From Fibrobacterota bacterium (GTDB lineage: Bacteria > Fibrobacterota > Fibrobacteria > UBA5070): a stretch of 64,000 nt of DNA. The DNA lies in contig JADKBN010000004.1 of the NCBI GenBank assembly GCA_016715065.1, positions 310,001 to 374,000 of the forward strand. Direction: 5' to 3'. Positions 45,063 through 53,514 of this stretch are shown piece after piece (the first letter of the stretch is position 1; each line of letters begins with the position of its first letter). Made by a program: the position numbers and the translations under genes. The notes under the pieces were generated by a model, which saw nothing but the letters and a program-made list of their open reading frames with translations, was not told where the DNA came from and made no database searches.

Positions 45063-45518
45063 TCCTCCCCGGTTAGCCTGGGAAGGAAACGTGGAGGATT
45101 GCAACGCCGTTCGTCCTGAGGAGCCCATTCCTGCCCTGAGGAGGAGGCGAAGCCTCCGTATCGAAGCGAAATGGGCGTCTCGAAGGGCGAGCGGAGGATA
45201 CGTAGCGGCAAGATGTGGGATCCAACACGAGGCCGTCGCCCTTCGAGACGCGGCAGAGCCGCTCCTCAGGACGAACGGCTTTCTACCCCTCGGTTTTTCC
45301 ATATGTGCTCAGGGTACGTCGCCTCTCCGGATGAGCGGTGGTCTCGTGGCCAGAAACTGCCTACCCCCCACCCGGCAAGAATGATCCACCCCGGGGGCCG
45401 CAACCCGTTGTCTGGCCTGGAAATACCCGCTTCGTGAGCTGAAAACCGATTGGCACGTCTTTGGTTTAGAGAACTGTCTGGAAACGGACTTCCATCTCTG
45501 GACGCCAAGGAGGCGAGG
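45063..45518. repeat. Intergenic region with nested long inverted repeats
   Basis: CCGTTCGTCCTGAGGAGC (45107-45124) is repeated exactly inverted at 45261-45278. Inside it, CGTCTCGAAGGGCGA (45176-45190) is repeated inverted at 45236-45250. Between lie smaller hairpins such as GGAGGC-GAA-GCCTCC. The whole could form a cruciform or RNA stem of about 170 nt. It is unrelated to the GGAACGGCC mosaics. No gene is seen; the flgH ribosome-binding site closes the region. Confidence 0.8.
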
Positions 45519-46097
45519 ATGACTCACACGATCGGGATGCTTCGCGCCACGCTGGCGTTGGCAGTTTCTGTCATGGCGGCAAACCCGCTGCCCAGGGACT
45601 TCTCGCTCACCGGCGATCGCAAGAGCCATCGCGTGGACGACGTGATCACCGTGAAGGTGGGCGAAGACAACACCGCCAAGAACACCGCCGGAACCCGCAC
45701 GCAAAGCAAGAGCGACGCGAAGCTGGGATTGGCGGAAGGAACCGGGATCCTGGGATTCATACCGGGCGCGGGCTTCAAGAGCGCGCAGGATGCGGATTTC
45801 ACGGGCCAGGGCAACACCTCCCGCCAAGGCTCCATGCAAGCGGTGGTCAGCGCCCGGGTGGTGGAAGTCCTGCCCAACGGGACGCTGCGCATCGAGGGAC
45901 TCAAGCAGGTGGTGATCAACGACGAGACGGAAGTGCTCTCGGTGGCCGGACTGCTGCGCCCGGAAGACATCTCCGCCGACAATTCGGTTTCGTCGGGCCG
46001 GCTCGCCGACGCGAGGATTTCCTACAGCGGACGCGGAACCACCGCCAACGCCCAGCAACCGGGCCCCGTCGCCCGCTTCTTCGACTGGTTGTTCTGA
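45519..46097 (+). CDS. flgH: Flagellar L-ring protein FlgH
   Basis: 192 residues from ATG 45519, with AAGGAGG 5 nt upstream. FlgH forms the outer-membrane bushing of the flagellar rod. Family blocks: VDDVITVKVGEDNTAKN, LPNGTLRIEGLKQVVINDETEVLSVAGLLRPEDISADNSVSS, and ISYSGRGTTANAQQPGPVARFFDWLF at the end. The signal peptide MLRATLALAVSVMAA has no lipobox Cys, whereas FlgH is usually a lipoprotein. flgI begins 2 nt after the stop. Confidence 0.95.
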   Translation: MTHTIGMLRATLALAVSVMAANPLPRDFSLTGDRKSHRVDDVITVKVGEDNTAKNTAGTRTQSKSDAKLGLAEGTGILGFIPGAGFKSAQDADFTGQGNTSRQGSMQAVVSARVVEVLPNGTLRIEGLKQVVINDETEVLSVAGLLRPEDISADNSVSSGRLADARISYSGRGTTANAQQPGPVARFFDWLF

Positions 46098-46099
46098 TC

Positions 46100-47185
46100 A
46101 TGCGACACTTTCTGACCATCACGTTGTTGGCCGCCGCGCTGGTGCACGCCCAGATCCGCATCAAGGATCTGGCCGATGTCCAAGGCGTTTCGGTCCAGCG
46201 TCTCGTGGGCTACGGCCTGGTGGTGGGCCTCAGCGGCAGCGGCGACGGCGCGGGGTCTTCTGCCGCCGTCCAGAGCACGGCCAACCTGCTGCGCAACATG
46301 GGCTTGGAAGTGGATCCGCAGCATTTGCGCACCCGCAACGCCGCCGCGGTGGTGGTCACCGCCGATCTTCCCGCTTTCGCCAAGCCCGGCAGTCGCATCG
46401 ATGTGCGCGTGAGCTCCCTGGGAGACGCCCGCTCGCTCACCGGAGGGGTATTGCTGATGGCGCCGATCAAAGGCTCCGACGGCGAGATCTACGCCTTGGC
46501 CCAAGGCGCGGTGGGAACGGGTGGTGCGGTCTCGCAAAGCCAGTTCGGAGCCTCGTTGCAACAAAACCACGGCGCCACGGGAATCTTGCCTGGCGGCGGC
46601 ATCGTGGAACGCGAAAACCTCGCATCAAGACTAGACGACGGCCCCTTGCGCCTGACACTGCGGGAGCCGGATTTCACCAACGCCCAGGCCATGGCCGATG
46701 CGATTTCCAAGGAAATCGGACCCGGCGCCGCGGTGGCCGATGATGCCGCCACGGTGCGCATCACGGTCAAGGATCCACCCCAAGGGCGCACCGCGCTGGT
46801 GGCCCGTCTGGAAGGCCTGCGCATGGCCGTGCAACGTCCCGCCCGAGTGGTGGTGAACGAACGCACCGGCACCATCGTGGCCGGATCGGACGTGCGGATT
46901 TCCGAGGTGGCGGTCACGCAGGGAAGTCTCACCATCCGCGTGGACCCCAATGTCCAGACCAGCCAACCCAACGCGCTTTCGCAAGGGGCCACCCGTACGG
47001 CGGCCAACCCCTCCATCCAGACCCAGGAACAGAAATCCCAAGTGCAGGTATTGCAAGCCAACACCAGCGTGGGCGATCTGGCCCGGACCCTCAACTCCTT
47101 GGGAGCCTCGCCGCGCGACCTCGTGGCGATCCTCCAGGCCATCCACAAATCCGGTGCCATGCAGGCCGAACTCGTCCTGATGTGA
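46100..47185 (+). CDS. flgI: Flagellar P-ring protein FlgI
   Basis: 361 residues with a signal peptide MRHFLTITLLAAALVHA. FlgI forms the periplasmic ring around the rod. Diagnostic segments: RIKDLADVQGVSVQRLVGYGLVVGLSGSGDG, NLLRNMGLEVDP, AAVVVTADLPAFAKPGSRIDV, SLGDARSLTGGVLLMAPIKGSDGEIYALAQG, and LNSLGASPRDLVAILQAIHKSGAMQAELVLM at the end. It follows flgH with a 2-nt gap. No flgJ follows, unlike many flagellar clusters; a flagellin gene comes next after 167 nt. Confidence 0.96.
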   Translation: MRHFLTITLLAAALVHAQIRIKDLADVQGVSVQRLVGYGLVVGLSGSGDGAGSSAAVQSTANLLRNMGLEVDPQHLRTRNAAAVVVTADLPAFAKPGSRIDVRVSSLGDARSLTGGVLLMAPIKGSDGEIYALAQGAVGTGGAVSQSQFGASLQQNHGATGILPGGGIVERENLASRLDDGPLRLTLREPDFTNAQAMADAISKEIGPGAAVADDAATVRITVKDPPQGRTALVARLEGLRMAVQRPARVVVNERTGTIVAGSDVRISEVAVTQGSLTIRVDPNVQTSQPNALSQGATRTAANPSIQTQEQKSQVQVLQANTSVGDLARTLNSLGASPRDLVAILQAIHKSGAMQAELVLM

Positions 47186-47228
47186 GCACTCAGTGAACTT
47201 CCGGCAAAACCATCGAGCACAACCCATA

Positions 47229-47303
47229 GGGCGGGTCGGGAAAGAGGCAAAACCTCGATCCTGCCGGAGACAAGCGCCCGCCCAAAGGATCGAGCAGCGG
47301 CAG
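47229..47303 (+). promoter_or_regulatory. Interleaved inverted repeats in the flagellin leader, pseudoknot-like
   Basis: GGGCGGG (47229-47235) can pair with CCCGCCC (47277-47283), while CTCGATCC (47254-47261) can pair with GGATCGAG (47287-47294). The arms alternate, as in an H-type pseudoknot. CTGCCG/CGGCAG (47261/47298) offers a third pairing. No sigma-28 promoter was recognised. Confidence 0.45.
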
Positions 47304-47352
47304 GGAAGCCGTTCCGTCCAGACCAGTCCAATCCTGAACAGGGAGGTTTCCC

Positions 47353-48162
47353 ATGCGCATTTACAATAACGTCAACGCGATCAATACCCAGAACACGCTT
47401 CTGGTCACCAACCGGGACATGTCCAAGTCGCTGGAAAAGCTTTCTACCGGCCTGCGCATCAACCGGGCCTCGGACGATGCGGCGGGATTGTCCGTGTCGG
47501 AAGGTCTGCGCACCCAGATCCGCGGCAGCGACATGGCGCGAAGAAACGCCAACGACGGCTTGGCCATGCTGCAGATCGCGGAAGCCGGCACACAGCAGAT
47601 CACGGACAGCCTGCAGCGCATGCGGGAATTGGCCATCCAGTCGGCCAACGGAACCTACGCGAATGCCGAACGCGCCTACATCGATCAGGAATACCAGGCG
47701 TTGGCCTCGGAAATCAGCCGCATCGCGCTGGCCGTGACCTACAACGGCATCCCACTTCTGGCCACCACCACGGCATTCTCCTTCCAGATCTCGGCCGCCG
47801 CCACCGGCACCAGCTCCACCATCAGTTTCCAGCCCATCGATCTGTCCACCGGCCTCTCCTATGGCGGCGTGAGCTTGCAGACCTCGGCCCAGCTTTCCAT
47901 CACGTCCATCGACGCGTTGTTGTCTTCGGTCCTGAGCCTGCGCGCCTTGGTGGGTGCGACCATGAATCGCCTGGAAGCGACCGTGACCAACCTGGGCGCC
48001 ATGATCACCAACTACGCCGATGCCGAAAGTCGCGTGCGCGACACCGACTTCGCGATGGAAAGCACCAAGTTCACGCGAAGCCAGATCCTGACCCAGTCGG
48101 CGAACTCGATGTTGAGCCAGGCCAACCAGCTGCCCAACAACGTGCTGTCGCTGTTGCAATAG
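47353..48162 (+). CDS. Flagellin
   Basis: 269 residues, near the minimum length for flagellin, consisting mostly of the D0/D1 helices. N-terminal MRIYNNVNAINTQNTL, LEKLSTGLRINRASDDAAGLSVSEGLRTQIRG and MLQIAEAGTQQITDSLQRMRELAIQSANGTY are classic. The C-terminal RVRDTDFAMESTKFTRSQILTQSANSMLSQANQLPNNVLSLLQ completes D0. The variable middle is only about 70 residues. GGGAGG precedes ATG 47353. Short flagellins of this kind are like spirochaete FlaB or core flagellins. Confidence 0.97.
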   Translation: MRIYNNVNAINTQNTLLVTNRDMSKSLEKLSTGLRINRASDDAAGLSVSEGLRTQIRGSDMARRNANDGLAMLQIAEAGTQQITDSLQRMRELAIQSANGTYANAERAYIDQEYQALASEISRIALAVTYNGIPLLATTTAFSFQISAAATGTSSTISFQPIDLSTGLSYGGVSLQTSAQLSITSIDALLSSVLSLRALVGATMNRLEATVTNLGAMITNYADAESRVRDTDFAMESTKFTRSQILTQSANSMLSQANQLPNNVLSLLQ

Positions 48163-48230
48163 TCTGACAACATGCTGAAGTGAAGGTCCGGCCGGGCACC
48201 CTCCACCCAATCGCCGGTCGGGCTCCAACC

Positions 48231-48260
48231 GTCCCTCCCCGGGTGTACCCGGGGAGGGAC
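48231..48260 (+). terminator. Strong hairpin after flagellin
   Basis: GTCCCTCCCCGGGT pairs perfectly with ACCCGGGGAGGGAC across a 2-nt loop (14 bp, at least 12 in practice). No clean T run follows, so it may be a Rho-assisted terminator or protect the message end. Confidence 0.6.
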
Positions 48261-48327
48261 AATCGTTTGTGGCACGGCGGCGGTGTACCTTTGCAGGTTC
48301 GCGCTCGGTTCCGGGCGCACACCTCCC

Positions 48328-49038
48328 ATGAACACAAAACGCCTACCAACCATCCGTCTCTTCGCTTCGCTGCTTGCGCTGTCGGGTCTCCTTTTTGTGA
48401 CCGGCTGCGATTGGCGCGCCTCCAACCTGCCGCAGGATGTTCCCCAAGGCTGGGATCTCTCGAACCTGGACCAAGGCGTGGAAGGCTGGTATCCGCGCCA
48501 GGTGGACAAAGGCCGGTTGGTACCTCCAGACACATTGCGCATCGATGATTCCCTCTGGATGGAAATTCAAAGCGTCGGGGGCGAGCCCAGCCGCTGGCGT
48601 CGCAAGGTGCGCTGGCGCGCCGACGAATTTCCACGGCTGACCTGGAAGTGGGCGCTTTCGGCCCGACCCGACAGTGGCGATTACCTCTCGCGTTCCCGAC
48701 CGGCCACGGTGATGGCCGTGGACGTCACGTTGGCCTCCGCGTTCGGGTTCCACAAAACCATCCGCTATTCCTGGAGCGCGCGCAGCGACCAAGGAGCGGT
48801 CCATCTGGGCGACGGCTGGCACCCCAAGGTGGTGGTGTTGCGCGATGCACACGATTCGATCGGATTGCAGACGGAGTCGGTGGATGTATGGAATGATTTC
48901 GCCAGGCTCTGGGGGTTCCGCCCCCGCTACCAGGCGCTTTCCATCGCCCTGGCCGTCAACGAGCCCAACGCCAGGAAAATCATCCGGGGCCGGTTCGGCC
49001 CGATCTTCGCCCTCTCGGGCAAGGAGCCCAATCCTTGA
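48328..49038 (+). CDS. DUF3047 lipoprotein
   Basis: 236 residues from ATG 48328, beginning NTKRLPTIRLFASLLALSGLLFVTGCDW, a lipoprotein signal (lipobox VTGC). The rest follows the DUF3047 pattern: VEGWYPRQ, WRRKVRWRADEFPRLTWKWAL, then AVDVTLA, TIRYSWSAR, VVLRDAHDSIG, VDVWNDFARLWGFRP and ALSIALAVNEPNARK. The fold is probably a jelly-roll; the function is unknown. It begins a run of overlapping genes, as its stop overlaps the queF start. Confidence 0.85.
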   Translation: MNTKRLPTIRLFASLLALSGLLFVTGCDWRASNLPQDVPQGWDLSNLDQGVEGWYPRQVDKGRLVPPDTLRIDDSLWMEIQSVGGEPSRWRRKVRWRADEFPRLTWKWALSARPDSGDYLSRSRPATVMAVDVTLASAFGFHKTIRYSWSARSDQGAVHLGDGWHPKVVVLRDAHDSIGLQTESVDVWNDFARLWGFRPRYQALSIALAVNEPNARKIIRGRFGPIFALSGKEPNP

Positions 49039-49433
49039 ACCAATCCACCTACGACGACCGCCAAGACCACATTCCCTCGATGGTGACGCCTGCCATCGAG
49101 ACCTTCCGCTTCATGTTTCCTGGTTCGGCCACGGTGCTGGTGGTGGAGACCTCCGAATTCACTTGCGTGTGCCCCAAAACCGGCCTTCCAGACTTCGCAA
49201 CCCTGAAAATTCGCTATCGACCCAAAGAACTTTGCCTGGAACTCAAGAGTTTCAAAGAGTATTTGCTCTCTTTCCGTCCGATCGGGATCTTCCACGAACA
49301 CGCGGTAAACGTGTTCCTGCGGGATTTCGTGAAGGCATGCCAACCCGAATGGATGGAGATCGTTGGAATCTTCAATGCGCGGGGAGGCATCACCACCACA
49401 GCCATCGCCACCTACGGAGACGTGCAGCCATGA
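49035..49433 (+). CDS. queF: NADPH-dependent 7-cyano-7-deazaguanine reductase (type I)
   Basis: 132 residues from TTG 49035, supported by AAGGAG 8 nt upstream and overlap with the previous stop; ATG 49080 is too late. QueF reduces preQ0 to preQ1 in queuosine synthesis. Motifs: EFTCVCPKTGLPDFA with the thioimide-forming Cys46 and Asp53, and the NADPH-binding ELCLELKSFKEYLLSFR. His69 region FHEHAVN also fits. The unit is the short, single-domain type. Its stop overlaps the serC start (ATGA). Confidence 0.96.
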   Translation: MNQSTYDDRQDHIPSMVTPAIETFRFMFPGSATVLVVETSEFTCVCPKTGLPDFATLKIRYRPKELCLELKSFKEYLLSFRPIGIFHEHAVNVFLRDFVKACQPEWMEIVGIFNARGGITTTAIATYGDVQP

Positions 49434-50506
49434 CCACCTGGAACTTCAGCTCGGGCCCCGCCATCCTCCCCAAACCCGTCATCGAAAAGGCCGCCGCGGC
49501 CATCCTCGACTTCAAGGGTTCGGGCATCGGAGTCCTCGAGTGCTCCCACCGCTCCAAACTCTACGAGCCGGTTGTGGCTTCCGCCGAATCGCGACTGCGC
49601 AAGCTCATGGGCATCTCCGACGACTACGCCGTGCTCTTTTTGCAGGGCGGCGCCAGCACGCAGTTCGCGCAAGTGCCCCAGAACATCCTGGCCTCCACCG
49701 ATGTCGCCGACTACACCGACACCGGAACCTGGGCCTCCAAGGCCATCAAGGAAGCCAAGCTCTACGGCAAGGTGAACGTGATCGCCAGCTCCAAGGAAGC
49801 CGACGGCACCTACAAGTCGATCCCCAAGGATCTCAAGCTCACGCCGGGCGCAAAGTACCTGCATGTGACCTCCAACAACACGATCTTCGGGACACAGCTC
49901 CACGCCTTCCCGGACGTTGCCGTGCCGTTGGTGTCGGACATGAGCTCCGACATCTGTTCGCGCGTGGTGGACGTGTCCAAGTTCGGCGTGATCTACGCCG
50001 GCGCCCAGAAGAACCTGGGCCCCTCGGGCGTCACCGTGGTGATCGTGCGTAAGGACCTGTTGGGCAAAGTGGATAGACAAATTCCGACCATGATGGACTA
50101 CCGCACCCACATCGAGGCCGGTAGCATGTTCAACACGCCCCCTGCGTTCGGCATCTTCGTGCTGGACCTGGTGCTGGAGTGGCTGGAAGGCGCGGGCGGA
50201 ATCGCCGGCATGCAGAAGATCAACGACGCCAAGGCTGCCAAGCTCTACGCCGAGATCGACCGCAATCCGCTGTTTGCCGGAACCGTGGCGCTGGAAGACC
50301 GTTCCCGCATGAACGTGTGCTTCGTTCCTCTGAACAAGGACCACGAAGAACCCTTCAAGAAGCTGTGCCTGGGACGCGGCATGGTGGATTTCACGGGACA
50401 CCGTTCCGTGGGCGGATTCCGGGCTTCCATCTACAACGCGATGCCGGAAGCTGGCATCGACGCCATGATCGAGGCGATGCGCGACTTCGAGAAGAGCAAC
50501 GGGTGA
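49430..50506 (+). CDS. serC: Phosphoserine aminotransferase
   Basis: 358 residues from ATG 49430, overlapping queF by 4 nt. PLP enzyme of serine (and pyridoxine) synthesis converting 3-phosphohydroxypyruvate and glutamate to phosphoserine. Start MTTWNFSSGPAILPKPVIEKA is canonical; Lys194 in YAGAQKNLGPSG binds PLP; LFLQGGASTQFAQVPQN, TSNNTIFGTQ, HIEAGSMFNTPPAFGIF and GHRSVGGFRASIYNAM are family blocks. The longer frame upstream is a shadow. The stop overlaps the next start as GTGA. Confidence 0.97.
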   Translation: MTTWNFSSGPAILPKPVIEKAAAAILDFKGSGIGVLECSHRSKLYEPVVASAESRLRKLMGISDDYAVLFLQGGASTQFAQVPQNILASTDVADYTDTGTWASKAIKEAKLYGKVNVIASSKEADGTYKSIPKDLKLTPGAKYLHVTSNNTIFGTQLHAFPDVAVPLVSDMSSDICSRVVDVSKFGVIYAGAQKNLGPSGVTVVIVRKDLLGKVDRQIPTMMDYRTHIEAGSMFNTPPAFGIFVLDLVLEWLEGAGGIAGMQKINDAKAAKLYAEIDRNPLFAGTVALEDRSRMNVCFVPLNKDHEEPFKKLCLGRGMVDFTGHRSVGGFRASIYNAMPEAGIDAMIEAMRDFEKSNG

Positions 50507-50775
50507 CCTGGTTCGGGCGTTCGCGCCCGTTCGAGTGTCCCAATTGCGGTTTCGAAGGACGCGCTCCGGTGCGCGGCGCCGGTCCGCTCCTGTGGATCGT
50601 GCTGGTCGCCGTGGCCTGGAACGCCTGGTTGTTCCAACGGGCCCACATGGAAGTCCAAGCCGTGGTCGCGGCGGTCTTCGCGCTGTTGGGCGCGTGGGGT
50701 GCCATGCGTCTGCCGCGCTGGGTGCGCTGCCCGGCCTGCGGCTGGCGCCATCCGGTGGGAAACGACGAACGCTAG
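50503..50775 (+). CDS. Small membrane protein with two zinc-ribbon halves
   Basis: 90 residues from GTG 50503, overlapping the serC stop as GTGA. An N-terminal CPNCG (with PFECPNCGFEG) and a C-terminal CPACG (VRCPACGWRHP) flank two hydrophobic helices (about 28-46 and 50-70). The two Cys pairs could jointly bind one zinc on the cytoplasmic side. No family is recognised. It may be a membrane-bound zinc-ribbon adaptor; its place between serC and the acyl-transfer genes does not reveal a role. Confidence 0.75.
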   Translation: MTWFGRSRPFECPNCGFEGRAPVRGAGPLLWIVLVAVAWNAWLFQRAHMEVQAVVAAVFALLGAWGAMRLPRWVRCPACGWRHPVGNDER

Positions 50776-50797
50776 GCGTCTCCAGCAGCGGGATCTA

Positions 50798-50809
50798 GGG
50801 CTATCTTTC
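50798..50809 (+). promoter_or_regulatory. Candidate -10 box GGGCTATCTTTC
   Basis: Identical to 13761-13772 and similar to the GCTATGTTTTC boxes at 16-24 kb. ATG 50819 follows 9 nt later without a ribosome-binding site, so a promoter here would give an almost leaderless message for the SGNH-MBOAT genes. Confidence 0.35.
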
Positions 50810-50818
50810 CCGCCCTCC

Positions 50819-52240
50819 ATGGACGCGTCGCCAACCGATCGCAAAGCCTTCCGTTTGTCGCGATGGGAGCCGTTTCTGCTTCCCGCGACGGTGCTGGCGC
50901 TGTTGGGCGCGGCCACTTGGCTGGACGCGCACGGAATCTCGGTTCCCGGCACCCGTCGGGTGGACATCGTGTCTTCCCTTCGCACCCCGGCGGCCCTGCC
51001 GGAATCCACCGCGGTCGCCACCGCTTTGGCGGACTCGACAGAATCTGACCAGCCTGCTTCGGATTCCGCAGCCGGAACCGATACCGCCACGGTCCTTCCC
51101 GATCTGTCGGCGCTGGACACCGTCGGGGTGGTCGCGCTGGAAAACGCCGACGCGCTCGAGCCGTTCTTCCAGGCGCTGGCCGCCCAAGGCCGGTCGCGGG
51201 TGGCGTGGTTCGGCGACTCCTTCACGGAAGGCGATATCCTGGTGGGCGACCTGCGCGAGTTCCTCCAGAAGAACTTCGGGGGATCGGGCGTGGGGCTGGT
51301 GCCGCCCACCTCGCCGGTGGCGCGGTTTCGGGGCACCATCAAGCAGAGTTTTTCTTCCAACTGGAAGGAACGCAACATCATGGCCCACGGCGGGCCCAAG
51401 ATCGCGGTGGGCATCGCGGGACGGGGCTCCATGCCCAAGATCGGGACGGATTCCGTCCACAGCAGCTGGGTGGAACTGGCTGCGGCCGAGCGTGGCGGGG
51501 CCAGATCGTTTCGCAAGCTGCGCGTGTTCCTGTCGGGCGGATCCGATTCGGCAGATTCTCTCCATGCCAGCTGGGACGGCGGGGGCGTGGCCCACAAGAC
51601 CGGCTCGGGAGGGTTGCGCGAGGTCTCGGTGGATCTTCCCGAGGTGGACCGCGTGCGGGTGTCCTTCCAGGTGAGCGACACGGTGTCGGTGGAGGCCGTG
51701 GAACTGGAAAGCTCGCGCTCGGGCGTGGTGATCGACAACCTCAGCATCCGCGGGAATTCCGGCATGGGGATCCTGCAGATTCCACCCCACCACCTTTCCG
51801 AGATGCACCGCAAGCTCGGGTACTCGCTGGTGGTGTTGCAGTTCGGGGCCAACGTCGCCGACACATCCATGACCGGCTACGGCTGGTACCGCGACCGCCT
51901 GGCGCAGGTGGTGGGTCGCATCCACGAAGTCTTTCCGGGCGCGGCGGTGTTGCTGGTGGGAGTGGGCGACCGCGGGGTGCGCGGCGACGACGGACGGATC
52001 GTTTCGCACCCGTCCATGGCCTCGATCGTGGCCGCCCAACGCGCCGCTGCCGAACGCACGGGAAGCGCGTTTTGGGACATGCGCAAGGCCATGGGCGGCG
52101 AGAGCTCCATGGCCAAATGGTCGGCCGCCGGGCTGTGCGCCGCCGACTACACGCACATCTCGCCGCAAGGCGGCAGGCGGTTGGCCAAGGCGCTCAACAA
52201 ATCGATCCTGATGGCCTGGTCCAAGCGGGAAGAAAAGTGA
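50819..52240 (+). CDS. Membrane-anchored SGNH/GDSL-type hydrolase or acyltransferase
   Basis: 473 residues from ATG 50819. One N-terminal helix (about 21-37), then an Ala/Ser/Thr-rich linker (40-100), then an SGNH domain: block I GDSFTEGD with Ser134, an inserted beta-rich region (about 220-300), block III LQFGANV with Asn, and block V DYTHISPQG with the Asp/His pair. SGNH proteins next to an MBOAT protein usually transfer or remove acetyl groups on an exported polysaccharide (compare AlgJ/AlgX with AlgI, or PatB with PatA). Stop and next start overlap (GTGA). Confidence 0.88.
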   Translation: MDASPTDRKAFRLSRWEPFLLPATVLALLGAATWLDAHGISVPGTRRVDIVSSLRTPAALPESTAVATALADSTESDQPASDSAAGTDTATVLPDLSALDTVGVVALENADALEPFFQALAAQGRSRVAWFGDSFTEGDILVGDLREFLQKNFGGSGVGLVPPTSPVARFRGTIKQSFSSNWKERNIMAHGGPKIAVGIAGRGSMPKIGTDSVHSSWVELAAAERGGARSFRKLRVFLSGGSDSADSLHASWDGGGVAHKTGSGGLREVSVDLPEVDRVRVSFQVSDTVSVEAVELESSRSGVVIDNLSIRGNSGMGILQIPPHHLSEMHRKLGYSLVVLQFGANVADTSMTGYGWYRDRLAQVVGRIHEVFPGAAVLLVGVGDRGVRGDDGRIVSHPSMASIVAAQRAAAERTGSAFWDMRKAMGGESSMAKWSAAGLCAADYTHISPQGGRRLAKALNKSILMAWSKREEK

Positions 52241-53514
52241 TCCTCGCGGCCCTGGCGATGGGCTGGACACTGGCCAGCTCCGTGGTGGAACCCCAGGCGC
52301 TGGCCCCGCTGGCCCGCAAATGGACGGATTCATCCCGGGTGTTGCGGGTCTACCACATCGGCGATTCGCACGTGCAGGGGGCGATTTTCGCAAGTGAATT
52401 GCGCAGGCTGTTCCAGCTCGATCGCGGGGACGCTGGCCGTGGGCTGGCCTTCTCCCACCGGCTGGGCGGCACCAACGGGTCGGGCGAGATGGCCTGGACC
52501 GGAAACGGCCCGTGGGTGGTGGCCAACGCCTTGCGCCGCGAGAACTCCATGCCCTGGGGTTTGGCGGGCTGGTCGCTGGCCGGGACGGACTCGATGCGTT
52601 TCCTCCAGCTGGCCCCGCGCGAGAGCGCACCGGTGGGGATGTACCTCGCCAGCACCGTGTGGGTGCTGGGCGAAGGAGTGGTGCTGCAGGATGCGGACTC
52701 CTGCAATCGATTCGCGCCCACCGTCGTTCGCTGCCACGTTCCACCTCGCGACACGTTCCGTCTGGCTCTGGATTCGTTTCCGGGCAGGTTCGACGGCTTG
52801 ATCCTGGAAAACGACCAGCCGGGCCTGGTGTGGGCGGAGGCGGGTGTCAATGGCCTCTCCTGGGCCGAACTTTCCCGCCCCTCGCGGCTGTGGGAACAAC
52901 TGGCCGCCTGGAATCCGGATCTGGTGGTGGTGTCCTTGGGCACCAACGACGCGTTCGCCAAGGGGTATTCCACCGAGTCGTTCCGATCGACGGTGGCGGA
53001 TGTTTTGGACAGATTCCGTCGATCCGTCCCGGGTGCGGCGATCCTGCTGACCCTCCCCCCCGACCACGCCTTGCGCGTGCGGCGCCGTCGCTACGCCGAC
53101 AATCCGCGCATCTCCTCGGTGGAATCGGTCTTGCGCCAACAATGCCAGTTCCACGGCGTGGCCGCGGTGGAACTGCGCGAACTGCAAGGCGGGGCCGGTT
53201 CGTGGAACAAATGGCTCGCCCAAGGCCTGCTCAATCCCGACCACATCCATTACACCGGCACGGGCTATCGCCAACACGCGGGCTTGATCCACGTCGCGGT
53301 GTCGCAGGCCCTGTCTTCGCTTCCCGACAGCTTGGTGCAACTGGCCACCGACACGTTGGATTCGGCTACCTTGGCCGATCGCGACGTGTTTTTGGGCGAG
53401 CAGGATTCGCTCCTGCGCAATCGCGACTGGGGAGAGCCGAAGGTGCTCAAACCCAAGCCGCCCAGCAAACCAAAGCGGTTCAAGCGCTTCCCGCGCTTTC
53501 GGAGGCCCAAGTGA
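52237..53514 (+). CDS. Exported SGNH/GDSL-type hydrolase or acyltransferase
   Basis: 425 residues from GTG 52237, overlapping the previous stop. It has a short signal-like start (MILAALAMGWTLASSVV), block I HIGDSHVQG with Ser44, SLGTNDAF as block III, and DHIHYTGTGY as block V. It is a relative of the preceding SGNH protein (shared order of motifs and an inserted beta region) with a different N-terminus. The C-terminal 25 residues are extremely basic (KVLKPKPPSKPKRFKRFPRFRRPK), perhaps for binding an acidic polymer. Overlaps the MBOAT start as GTGA. Confidence 0.88.
   Translation: MILAALAMGWTLASSVVEPQALAPLARKWTDSSRVLRVYHIGDSHVQGAIFASELRRLFQLDRGDAGRGLAFSHRLGGTNGSGEMAWTGNGPWVVANALRRENSMPWGLAGWSLAGTDSMRFLQLAPRESAPVGMYLASTVWVLGEGVVLQDADSCNRFAPTVVRCHVPPRDTFRLALDSFPGRFDGLILENDQPGLVWAEAGVNGLSWAELSRPSRLWEQLAAWNPDLVVVSLGTNDAFAKGYSTESFRSTVADVLDRFRRSVPGAAILLTLPPDHALRVRRRRYADNPRISSVESVLRQQCQFHGVAAVELRELQGGAGSWNKWLAQGLLNPDHIHYTGTGYRQHAGLIHVAVSQALSSLPDSLVQLATDTLDSATLADRDVFLGEQDSLLRNRDWGEPKVLKPKPPSKPKRFKRFPRFRRPK

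Noticed and set aside
46489..48228. 579-codon minus-strand frame over flgI and flagellin
   Set aside because: Antisense shadow of two certain genes in GC-rich DNA; no start signal or recognisable motif.
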